A stretch of 64,000 nucleotides of DNA from Atopsyche davidsoni. Taxonomy: Eukaryota; Arthropoda; Insecta; Trichoptera; Hydrobiosidae. A program made the translations under genes and the position numbers. Where the stretch lies: positions 5,146,001 to 5,210,000 of the forward strand of contig JAILWY010000025.1 in NCBI GenBank assembly GCA_022113835.1, given 5' to 3'. Within the stretch, counting starts at the first letter, position 1. Each line of letters starts with the position of its first letter. Below, piece after piece: positions 47,201-59,200 of this stretch. Under the pieces are notes generated by a model. That model was not told where the DNA came from. It was given only the letters and a program-made list of their open reading frames with translations, and did not search any database.

Positions 47201-50200
47201 CAAAGTATTCGTAGGGGCTGTTTCAGTCGGCATCGGCGTCGGTGTGTTAGTGGACTGCGGCAAAGTATTCGTAGGAACTGTTTCAGTCGGCATCGGCGTC
47301 GGTGTGTTAGTGGACTGCGGCAAAGTATTCGTAGGAACTGTTTCAGTCGGCATCGGCGTCGGTGTGTTAGTGGACTGCGGCAAAGTATTCGAAGGGGCTG
47401 TTTCAGTCGGCATCGCCGTCGGTGTGTTAGTGGACTGCGGCAAAGTATTCGTTGGGGCTGATTCAGTCGGCATCGGCGTCGTTGTGTTAGTGGATGTCGG
47501 CCTGGTATTTGTTGGGGCTGTTTCAGTCGGCATCGGCGTCGGTGTGTTAGTGGACTGCGGCAAAGTATTCGTAGGAACTGTTTCAGTCGGCATCGGCGTC
47601 GGTGTGTTAGTAGACTGCGGCAAAGTATTCGTAGGGGCTGTTTCTGTCGGCATCGGCGTCGGTGTGTTAGTGGACTGCGGCAAAGTATTCGTAGGAACTG
47701 TTTCAGTCGGCATCGGCGTCGGTGTGTTAGTGGACTGCGGCAAAGTATTCGTAGGGGCTGTTTCAGTCGGCATCGGCGTCGGTGTGTTTGTGGACTGCGG
47801 CAAAGTATTCGTAGGAACTGTTTCAGTCGGCATCGGCGTCGGTGTGTTAGTGGACTGCGGCAAAGTATTCGTAGGGGCTGTTTCAGTCGGCATCGCCATC
47901 GGTGTGTTAGTGGACTGCGGCAATGTATTCGTTGGGGCTGTTTCAGTCGGCATCGGCGTCGTTGTGTTAGTGGATATCGGCCTGGTATTCGCAGGGGCTG
48001 TTTCAGACGGCATCGGCGTCGGTGTGTCAGTAAATGTCGGCTCGGTGATCGCAGGGGCTGTATCAGTCGGCATCGGCGTCGTTGTGTTGGTGGATGTCGG
48101 CCTGGTATTCGCAGGGGCTGTTTCAGACGGCATCGGCGTCGTTGTGTTAGTGGATGTCGGCCTGGTATTCGCAGGGGCTGTTTCAGACGGCATCGGCGTC
48201 GGTGTGTCAGTGAATGTCGGCTCGGTGATCGCAGGGGCTGTTTCAGTCGGCATCGGCGTCGTTGTGTTAGTGGATGTCGGCTTGGTATTCGCAGGGGCTG
48301 TTTCAGACGGCATCGGCGTCGTTGTGTTAGTGGATGTCGGCCTGGTATTTGCAGGGGCTGTTTCAGACGGCATCGGCGTCGGTGTGTCAGTGAATGTCGG
48401 CTCGGTGATCGCAGGGGGTGTTTCAGTCGGCATCGGCGTCGTTATGTTAGTGGATGTCGGCCTGGTATTCGCAGGGGCTGTTTCAGACGGCATCGGCGTC
48501 GGTGTGTCAGTGAATGTCGGCTCGGTGATCGCAGGGGCTGTTTCAGTCGGCATCGGCGTCGTTGTGTTGGTGGATGTCGGCCTGGTATTCGCAGGAGCTG
48601 TTTCAGACGGCATCGGCGTCGTAATGTTAGTGGATGTCGGCCTGGTATTCGCAGGGGCTGTTTCAGACGGCATCGGCGTCGGTGTGTCAGTGAATGTCGG
48701 CTCGGTGATCGCAGGGGCTGTTTCAGTCGGCATCGGCGTCGTTGTGTTAGTGGATGTCGGCTTGGTATTCGCAGGGGCTGTTTCAGACGGCATCGGCGTC
48801 GTTGTGTTAGTGGATGTCGGCCTGGTATTCGCAGGGACTGTTTCAGACGGCATCGGCGTCGGTGTGTCAGTGAATGTCGGCTCGGTGATCGCAGGGGCTG
48901 TTTCAGTCGGCATCGGCGTCATTGTGTTAGTGGATGTCGGCTTGGTATTCGCAGGGGCTGTTTCAGACGGCATCGGCGTCGGTGTGTTAGTGGATGTCGG
49001 CCTGGTATTTGTTGAGGCTGTTTCAGTCGGCATCGGCGTCGGTGTGTTAGTGGACTGCGGCAAAGTATTCGTAGGAACTGTTTCAGTCGGCATCGGCGTC
49101 GGTGTGTTAGTGGACTGCGGCAAAGTATTCGTTGGGGCTGTTTCAGTCGGCATGGGCGTCGTTGTGTTAGTGGATGTCGGCCTGGTATTTGTTGAGGCTG
49201 TTTCAGTCGGCATCGGCGTTGGTGTGTTAGTGGACTGCGGCAAAGTATTCGTAGGAACTGTTTCAGTCGGCATCGGCGTCGGTGTGTTAGTGGACTGCGG
49301 CAAAGTATTCGTTGGGGCTGTTTCAGTCGGCATGGGCGTCGTTGTGTTAGTGGATGTCGGCCTGGTATTTGTTGAGGCTGTTTCAGTCGGCATCGGCGTT
49401 GGTGTGTTAGTGGACTGCGGCAAAGTATTCGTAGGAACTGTTTCAGTCGGCATCGGCGTCGGTGTGTTAGTGGACTGCGGCAAAGTATTCGTAGAAACTG
49501 TTTCAGTCGGCATCGGCGTCGGTGTGTTAGTGGACTGCGGCAAAGTATTCGTAGGGGCTGTTTCAGTCGGCATCGCCGTCGGTGTGTTAGTCGACTGCGG
49601 CAAAGTATTCGTAGGGGCTGTTTCAGTCGGCATCGCCGTCGGTGTGTTAGTCGACTGCGGCAAAGTATTCGTAGGGGCTGTTTCAGCCGGCATCGCCGTC
49701 GGTGTGTTAGTCGACTGCGGCAAAGTATTCGTTGGGGCTGTTTCAGTCGGCATGGGCGTCGTTGTGTTAGTGGATGTCCGCCTGGTATTTGTTGAGGCTG
49801 TTTCAGTCGGCATCGGCGTTGGTGTGTTAGTGGACTGCGGCAAAGTATTCGTAGGAACTGTTTCAGTCGGCATCGGCGTCGGTGTGTTAGTGGACTGCGG
49901 CAAAGTATTCGTAGAAACTGTTTCAGTCGGCATCGGCGTCGGTGTGTTAGTGGACTGCGGCAAAGTATTCGTAGAAACTGTTTCAGTCGGCATCGGCGTC
50001 GGTGTGTTAGTGGACTGCGGCAAAGTATTCGTAGGGGCTGTTTCAGTCGGCATCGCCGTCGGTGTGTTAGTCGACTGCGGCAAAGTATTCGTTGGGGCTG
50101 TTTCAGTCGGCATCGGCGTCGTTGTGTTAGTGGATGTCGGCCTGGTATTTGTTGGGGCTGTTTCAGTCGGCATCGGCGTCGGTGTGTTAGTGGACTGCGG

Positions 50201-53200
50201 CAAAGTATTCGTAGGAACTGTTTCAGTCGGCATCGGCGTCGGTGTGTTAGTGGACTGCGGCAAAGTATTCGTAGAAACTGTTTCAGTCGGCATCGGCGTC
50301 GGTGTGTTAGTGGACTGCGGCAAAGTATTCGTAGAAACTGTTTCAGTCGGCATCGGCGTCGGTGTGTTAGTGGACTGCGGCAAAGTATTCGTAGGGGCTG
50401 TTTCAGTCGGCATCGCCGTCGGTGTGTTAGTCGACTGCGGCAAAGTATTCGTTGGGGCTGTTTCAGTCGGCATCGGCGTCGTTGTGTTAGTGGATGTCGG
50501 CCTGGTATTTGTTGGGGCTGTTTCAGTCGGCATCGGCGTCGGTGTGTTAGTGGACTGCGGCAAAGTATTCGTAGGAACTGTTTCAGTCGGCATCGGCGTC
50601 GGTGTGTTAGTGGACTGCGGCAAAGTATTCGTAGAAACTGTTTCAGTCGGCATCGGCGTCGTTGTGTTAGTGGATGTCGGCCTGGTATTTGTTGGGGCTG
50701 TTTCAGTCGGCATCGGCGTCGGTGTGTTAGTGGACTGCGGCAAAGTATTTGTAGGGGCTGTTTCAGTCGGCATCGGCGTCGGTGTGTTAGTGGACTGCGG
50801 CAAAGTATTCGTAGGGGCTGTTTCAGTCGGCATCGGCGTCGGTGTGTTAGTGGACTGCGGCAAAGTATTCGTAGGGGCTGTTTCAGTCGGCATCGGCGTC
50901 GGTGTGTTAGTGGACTGCGGCAAAGTATTCGAAGAAACTGTTTCAGTCGGCATCGGCGTCGGTGTGTTAGTGGACTGCGGCAAAGTATTCGTTGGGGCTG
51001 TTTCAGTCGGCATCGGCGTCGTTGTGTTAGTGGATGTCGGCCTGGTATTTGTTGGGGCTGTTTCAGTCGGCATCGGCGTCGGTGTGTTAGTGGACTGCGG
51101 CAAAGTATTTGTAGGGGCTGTTTCAGTCGGCATGGGCGTCGGTGTGTTAGTGGACTGCGGCAAAGTATTCGTAGGGGCTGTTTCAGTCGGCATCGGCGTC
51201 GGTGTGTTAGTGGACTGCGGCAAAGTATTCGTAGGGGCTGTTTCAGTCGGCATCGGCGTCGGTGTGTTAGTGGACTGCGGCAAAGTATTCGTAGGGGCTG
51301 TTTCAGTCGGCATCGGCGTCGGTGTGTTAGTGGACTGCGGCAAAGTATTCGTAGGGGCTGTTTCAGTCGGCATCGGCGTCGGTGTGTTAGTGGACTGCGG
51401 CAAAGTATTCGTAGGGGCTGTTTCAGTCGGCATCGGCGTCGGTGTGTTAGTGGACTGCGGCAAAGTATTCGTAGGGGCTGTTTCAGTCGGCATCGGCGTC
51501 GGTGTGTTAGTGGACTGCGGCAAAGTATTCGTAGGGGCTGTTTCAGTCGGCATCGGCGTCGGTGTGTTAGTGGACTGCGGCAAAGTATTCGTAGGGGCTG
51601 TTTCAGTCGGCATCGGCGTCGGTGTGTTAGTGGACTGCGGCAAAGTATTCGTAGGAACTGTTTCAGTCGGCATCGGCGTCGGTGTGTTAGTGGACTGCGG
51701 CAAAGTATTCGTAGGAACTGTTTCAGTCGGCATCGGCGTCGGTGTGTTAGTGGACTGCGGCAAAGTATTCGAAGGGGCTGTTTCAGTCGGCATCGCCGTC
51801 GGTGTGTTAGTGGACTGCGGCAAAGTATTCGTTGGGGCTGATTCAGTCGGCATCGGCGTCGTTGTGTTAGTGGACTGCGGCAAAGTATTCGTAGGGGCTG
51901 TTTCAGTCGGCATCGGCGTCGGTGTGTTAGTGGACTGCGGCAAAGTATTCGTAGGGGCTGTTTCAGTCGGCATCGGCGTCGGTGTGTTAGTGGACTGCGG
52001 CAAAGTATTCGTAGGGGCTGTTTCAGTCGGCATCGGCGTCGGTGTGTTAGTGGACTGCGGCAAAGTATTCGTAGGAACTGTTTCAGTCGGCATCGGCGTC
52101 GTTGCGTTAGTGGATGTCGGCCTGGTATTCGTAGAGGCTGTTTCAGTCGGCATCGGCGTCGTTGTGTTAGTGGATGTCGGCCTGGTATTTGTTGGGGCTG
52201 TTTCAGTCGGCATCGGCGTCGGTGTGTTAGTGGACTGCGGCAAAGTATTCGTAGGAACTGTTTCAGTCGGCATCGGCGTCGGTGTGTTAGTGGACTGCGG
52301 CAAAGTATTCGTAGAAACTGTTTCAGTCGGCATCGGCGTCGGTGTGTTAGTGGACTGCGGCAAAGTATTCGTAGAAACTGTTTCAGTCGGCATCGGCGTC
52401 GGTGTGTTAGTGGACTGCGGCAAAGTATTCGTAGGGGCTGTTTCAGTCGGCATCGCCGTCGGTGTGTTAGTCGACTGCGGCAAAGTATTCGTTGGGGCTG
52501 TTTCAGTCGGCATCGGCGTCGTTGTGTTAGTGGATGTCGGCCTGGTATTTGTTGGGGCTGTTTCAGTCGGCATCGGCGTCGGTGTGTTAGTGGACTGCGG
52601 CAAAGTATTCGTAGGAACTGTTTCAGTCGGCATCGGCGTCGGTGTGTTAGTGGACTGCGGCAAAGTATTCGTAGAAACTGTTTCAGTCGGCATCGGCGTC
52701 GTTGTGTTAGTGGATGTCGGCCTGGTATTTGTTGGGGCTGTTTCAGTCGGCATCGGCGTCGGTGTGTTAGTGGACTGCGGCAAAGTATTTGTAGGGGCTG
52801 TTTCAGTCGGCATCGGCGTCGGTGTGTTAGTGGACTGCGGCAAAGTATTCGTAGGGGCTGTTTCAGTCGGCATCGGCGTCGGTGTGTTAGTGGACTGCGG
52901 CAAAGTATTCGTAGGGGCTGTTTCAGTCGGCATCGGCGTCGGTGTGTTAGTGGACTGCGGCAAAGTATTCGAAGAAACTGTTTCAGTCGGCATCGGCGTC
53001 GGTGTGTTAGTGGACTGCGGCAAAGTATTCGTTGGGGCTGTTTCAGTCGGCATCGGCGTCGGTGTGTTAGTGGACTGCGGCAAAGTATTCGTTGGGGCTG
53101 ATTCAGTCGGCATCGGCGTCGTTGTGTTAGTGGATGTCGGCCTGGTATTTGTTGAGGCTGTTTCAGTCGGCATCGGCGTCGGTGTGTTAGTGGACTGCGG

Positions 53201-56200
53201 CAAAGTATTCGTAGAAACTGTTTCAGTCGGCATCGGCGTCGGTGTGTTAGTGGACTGCGGCAAAGTATTCGTTGGGGCTGATTCAGTCGGCATCGGCGTC
53301 GTTGTGTTAGTGGATGTCGGCCTGGTATTTGTTGAGGCTGTTTCAGTCGGCATCGGCGTCGGTGTGTTAGTGGACTGCGGCAAAGTATTCGTAGAAACTG
53401 TTTCAGTCGGCATCGGCGTCGGTGTGTTAGTGGACTGCGGCAAAGTATTCGTAGGGGCTGTTTCAGTCGGCATCGCCGTCGGTGTGTTAGTCGACTGCGG
53501 CAAAGTATTCGTTGGGGCTGTTTCAGTCGGCATCGGCGTCGTTGTGTTAGTGGATGTCGGCCTGGTATTTGTTGGGGCTGTTTCAGTCGGCATCGGCGTC
53601 GGTGTGTTAGTGGACTGCGGCAAAGTATTCGTAGGAACTGTTTCAGTCGGCATCGGCGTCGGTGTGTTAGTAGACTGCGGCAAAGTATTCGTAGGGGCTG
53701 TTTCTGTCGGCATCGGCGTCGGTGTGTTAGTGGACTGCGGCAAAGTATTCGTAGGGGCTGTTTCAGTCGGCATCGGCGTCGGTGTGTTAGTGGACTGCGG
53801 CAAAGTATTCGTAGGGGCTGTTTCAGTCGGCATCGGCGTCGGTGTGTTAGTGGACTGCGGCAAAGTATTCGTAGGGGCTGTTTCAGTCGGCATCGGCGTC
53901 GGTGTGTTAGTGGACTGCGGCAAAGTATTCGTAGGGGCTGTTTCAGTCGGCATCGGCGTCGGTGTGTTAGTGGACTGCGGCAAAGTATTCGTAGGGGCTG
54001 TTTCAGTCGGCATCGGCGTCGGTGTGTTAGTGGACTGCGGCAAAGTATTCGTAGGGGCTGTTTCAGTCGGCATCGGCGTCGGTGTGTTAGTGGACTGCGG
54101 CAAAGTATTCGTAGGAACTGTTTCAGTCGGCATCGGCGTCGTTGCGTTAGTGGATGTCGGCCTGGTATTCGTAGAGGCTGTTTCAGTCGGCATCGGCGTC
54201 GGTGTGTTAGTGGACTGCGGCAAAGTATTCGTAGGGGCTGTTTCAGTCGGCATCGGCGTCGGTGTGTTAGTGGACTGCGGCAAAGTATTCGTAGGGGCTG
54301 TTTCAGTCGGCATCGGCGTCGGTGTGTTAGTGGACTGCGGCAAAGTATTCGTAGGAACTGTTTCAGTCGGCATCGGCGTCGGTGTGTTAGTGGACTGCGG
54401 CAAAGTATTCGTAGGAACTGTTTCAGTCGGCATCGGCGTCGGTGTGTTAGTGGACTGCGGCAAAGTATTCGTAGGAACTGTTTCAGTCGGCATCGGCGTC
54501 GGTGTGTTAGTGGACTGCGGCAAAGTATTCGAAGGGGCTGTTTCAGTCGGCATCGCCGTCGGTGTGTTAGTGGACTGCGGCAAAGTATTCGTTGGGGCTG
54601 ATTCAGTCGGCATCGGCGTCGTTGTGTTAGTGGATGTCGGCCTGGTATTTGTTGAGGCTGTTTCAGTCGGCATCGGCGTCGGTGTGTTAGTGGACTGCGG
54701 CAAAGTATTCGTAGAAACTGTTTCAGTCGGCATCGGCTTCGGTGTGTTAGTGGACTGCGGCAAAGTATTCGTAGGGGCTGTTTCAGTCGGCATCGCCGTC
54801 GGTGTGTTAGTCGACTGCGGCAAAGTATTCGTTGGGGCTGTTTCAGTCGGCATCGGCGTCGTTGTGTTAGTGGATGTCGGCCTGGTATTTGTTGGGGCTG
54901 TTTCAGTCGGCATCGGCGTCGGTGTGTTAGTGGACTGCGGCAAAGTATTCGTAGGAACTGTTTCAGTCGGCATCGGCGTCGGTGTGTTAGTAGACTGCGG
55001 CAAAGTATTCGTAGGGGCTGTTTCTGTCGGCATCGGCGTCGGTGTGTTAGTGGACTGCGGCAAAGTATTCGTAGGAACTGTTTCAGTCGGCATCGGCGTC
55101 GGTGTGTTAGTGGACTGCGGCAAAGTATTCGTAGGGGCTGTTTCAGTCGGCATCGGCGTCGGTGTGTTTGTGGACTGCGGCAAAGTATTCGTAGGAACTG
55201 TTTCAGTCGGCATCGGCGTCGGTGTGTTAGTGGACTGCGGCAAAGTATTCGTAGGGGCTGTTTCAGTCGGCATCGCCATCGGTGTGTTAGTGGACTGCGG
55301 CAATGTATTCGTTGGGGCTGTTTCAGTCGGCATCGGCGTCGTTGTGTTAGTGGATATCGGCCTGGTATTCGCAGGGGCTGTTTCAGACGGCATCGGCGTC
55401 GGTGTGTCAGTAAATGTCGGCTCGGTGATCGCAGGGGCTGTATCAGTCGGCATCGGCGTCGTTGTGTTGGTGGATGTCGGCCTGGTATTCGCAGGGGCTG
55501 TTTCAGACGGCATCGGCGTCGTTGTGTTAGTGGATGTCGGCCTGGTATTCGCAGGGGCTGTTTCAGACGGCATCGGCGTCGGTGTGTCAGTGAATGTCGG
55601 CTCGGTGATCGCAGGGGCTGTTTCAGTCGGCATCGGCGTCGTTGTGTTAGTGGATGTCGGCTTGGTATTCGCAGGGGCTGTTTCAGACGGCATCGGCGTC
55701 GTTGTGTTAGTGGATGTCGGCCTGGTATTCGCAGGGGCTGTTTCAGACGGCATCGGCGTCGGTGTGTCAGTGAATGTCGGCTCGGTGATCGCAGGGGGTG
55801 TTTCAGTCGGCATCGGCGTCGTTATGTTAGTGGATGTCGGCCTGGTATTCGCAGGGGCTGTTTCAGACGGCATCGGCGTCGGTGTGTCAGTGAATGTCGG
55901 CTCGGTGATCGCAGGGGCTGTTTCAGTCGGCATCGGCGTCGTTGTGTTGGTGGATGTCGGCCTGGTATTCGCAGGGGCTGTTTCAGACGGCATCGGCGTC
56001 GTAATGTTAGTGGATGTCGGCCTGGTATTCGCAGGGGCTGTTTCAGACGGCATCGGCGTCGGTGTGTTAGTGGACTGCGGCAAAGTATTCGTAGGGGCTG
56101 TTTCAGTCGGCATCGGCGTCGGTGTGTTAGTGGACTGCGGCAAAGTATTCGTAGGGGCTGTTTCAGTCGGCATCGGCGTCGGTGTGTTAGTGGACTGCGG

Positions 56201-59200
56201 CAAAGTATTCGTAGGGGCTGTTTCAGTCGGCATCGGCGTCGGTGTGTTAGTGGACTGCGGCAAAGTATTCGTAGGGGCTGTTTCAGTCGGCATCGGCGTC
56301 GGTGTGTTAGTGGACTGCGGCAAAGTATTCGTAGGAACTGTTTCAGTCGGCATCGGCGTCGTTGCGTTAGTGGATGTCGGCCTGGTATTCGTAGAGGCTG
56401 TTTCAGTCGGCATCGGCGTCGGTGTGTTAGTGGACTGCGGCAAAGTATTCGTAGGGGCTGTTTCAGTCGGCATCGGCGTCGGTGTGTTAGTGGACTGCGG
56501 CAAAGTATTCGTAGGGGCTGTTTCAGTCGGCATCGGCGTCGGTGTGTTAGTGGACTGCGGCAAAGTATTCGTAGGAACTGTTTCAGTCGGCATCGGCGTC
56601 GGTGTGTTAGTGGACTGCGGCAAAGTATTCGTAGGAACTGTTTCAGTCGGCATCGGCGTCGGTGTGTTAGTGGACTGCGGCAAAGTATTCGTAGGAACTG
56701 TTTCAGTCGGCATCGGCGTCGGTGTGTTAGTGGACTGCGGCAAAGTATTCGAAGGGGCTGTTTCAGTCGGCATCGCCGTCGGTGTGTTAGTGGACTGCGG
56801 CAAAGTATTCGTTGGGGCTGATTCAGTCGGCATCGGCGTCGTTGTGTTAGTGGATGTCGGCCTGGTATTTGTTGAGGCTGTTTCAGTCGGCATCGGCGTC
56901 GGTGTGTTAGTGGACTGCGGCAAAGTATTCGTAGAAACTGTTTCAGTCGGCATCGGCTTCGGTGTGTTAGTGGACTGCGGCAAAGTATTCGTAGGGGCTG
57001 TTTCAGTCGGCATCGCCGTCGGTGTGTTAGTCGACTGCGGCAAAGTATTCGTTGGGGCTGTTTCAGTCGGCATCGGCGTCGTTGTGTTAGTGGATGTCGG
57101 CCTGGTATTTGTTGGGGCTGTTTCAGTCGGCATCGGCGTCGGTGTGTTAGTGGACTGCGGCAAAGTATTCGTAGGAACTGTTTCAGTCGGCATCGGCGTC
57201 GGTGTGTTAGTAGACTGCGGCAAAGTATTCGTAGGGGCTGTTTCTGTCGGCATCGGCGTCGGTGTGTTAGTGGACTGCGGCAAAGTATTCGTAGGAACTG
57301 TTTCAGTCGGCATCGGCGTCGGTGTGTTAGTGGACTGCGGCAAAGTATTCGTAGGGGCTGTTTCAGTCGGCATCGGCGTCGGTGTGTTTGTGGACTGCGG
57401 CAAAGTATTCGTAGGAACTGTTTCAGTCGGCATCGGCGTCGGTGTGTTAGTGGACTGCGGCAAAGTATTCGTAGGGGCTGTTTCAGTCGGCATCGCCATC
57501 GGTGTGTTAGTGGACTGCGGCAATGTATTCGTTGGGGCTGTTTCAGTCGGCATCGGCGTCGTTGTGTTAGTGGATATCGGCCTGGTATTCGCAGGGGCTG
57601 TTTCAGACGGCATCGGCGTCGGTGTGTCAGTAAATGTCGGCTCGGTGATCGCAGGGGCTGTATCAGTCGGCATCGGCGTCGTTGTGTTGGTGGATGTCGG
57701 CCTGGTATTCGCAGGGGCTGTTTCAGACGGCATCGGCGTCGTTGTGTTAGTGGATGTCGGCCTGGTATTCGCAGGGGCTGTTTCAGACGGCATCGGCGTC
57801 GGTGTGTCAGTGAATGTCGGCTCGGTGATCGCAGGGGCTGTTTCAGTCGGCATCGGCGTCGTTGTGTTAGTGGATGTCGGCTTGGTATTCGCAGGGGCTG
57901 TTTCAGACGGCATCGGCGTCGTTGTGTTAGTGGATGTCGGCCTGGTATTCGCAGGGGCTGTTTCAGACGGCATCGGCGTCGGTGTGTCAGTGAATGTCGG
58001 CTCGGTGATCGCAGGGGGTGTTTCAGTCGGCATCGGCGTCGTTATGTTAGTGGATGTCGGCCTGGTATTCGCAGGGGCTGTTTCAGACGGCATCGGCGTC
58101 GGTGTGTCAGTGAATGTCGGCTCGGTGATCGCAGGGGCTGTTTCAGTCGGCATCGGCGTCGTTGTGTTGGTGGATGTCGGCCTGGTATTCGCAGGGGCTG
58201 TTTCAGACGGCATCGGCGTCGTAATGTTAGTGGATGTCGGCCTGGTATTCGCAGGGGCTGTTTCAGACGGCATCGGCGTCGGTGTGTCAGTGAATGTCGG
58301 CTCGGTGATCGCAGGGGCTGTTTCAGTCGGCATCGGCGTCGTTGTGTTAGTGGATGTCGGCTTGGTATTCGCAGGGGCTGTTTCAGACGGCATCGGCGTC
58401 GTTGTGTTAGTGGATGTCGGCCTGGTATTCGCAGGGGCTGTTTCAGACGGCATCGGCGTCGGTGTGTCAGTGAATGTCGGCTCGGTGATCGCAGGGGCTG
58501 TTTCAGTCGGCATCGGCGTCGTTGTGTTAGTGGATGTCGGCCTGGTATTTGTTGAGGCTGTTTCAGTCGGCATCGGCGTCGGTGTGTTAGTGGACTGCGG
58601 CAAAGTATTCGTAGGAACTGTTTCAGTCGGCATCGGCGTCGGTGTGTTAGTGGACTGCGGCAAAGTATTTGTAGAAACTGTTTCAGTCGGCATCGGCGTC
58701 GGTGTGTTAGTGGACTGCGGCAAAGTATTCGTAGGGGCTGTTTCAGTCGGCATCGGCGTCGGTGTGTTTGTGGACTGCGGCAAAGTATTCGTAGGAACTG
58801 TTTCAGTCGGCATCGGCGTCGGTGTGTTAGTGGACTGCGGCAAAGTATTCGTAGGGGCTGTTTCAGTCGGCATCGCCATCGGTGTGTTAGTGGACTGCGG
58901 CAATGTATTCGTTGGGGCTGTTTCAGTCGGCATCGGCGTCGTTGTGTTAGTGGATATCGGCCTGGTATTCGCAGGGGCTGTTTCAGACGGCATCGGCGTC
59001 GGTGTGTCAGTAAATGTCGGCTCGGTGATCGCAGGGGCTGTATCAGTCGGCATCGGCGTCGTTGTGTTGGTGGATGTCGGCCTGGTATTCGCAGGGGCTG
59101 TTTCAGACGGCATCGGCGTCGTTGTGTTAGTGGATGTCGGCCTGGTATTCGCAGGGGCTGTTTCAGACGGCATCGGCGTCGGTGTGTCAGTGAATGTCGG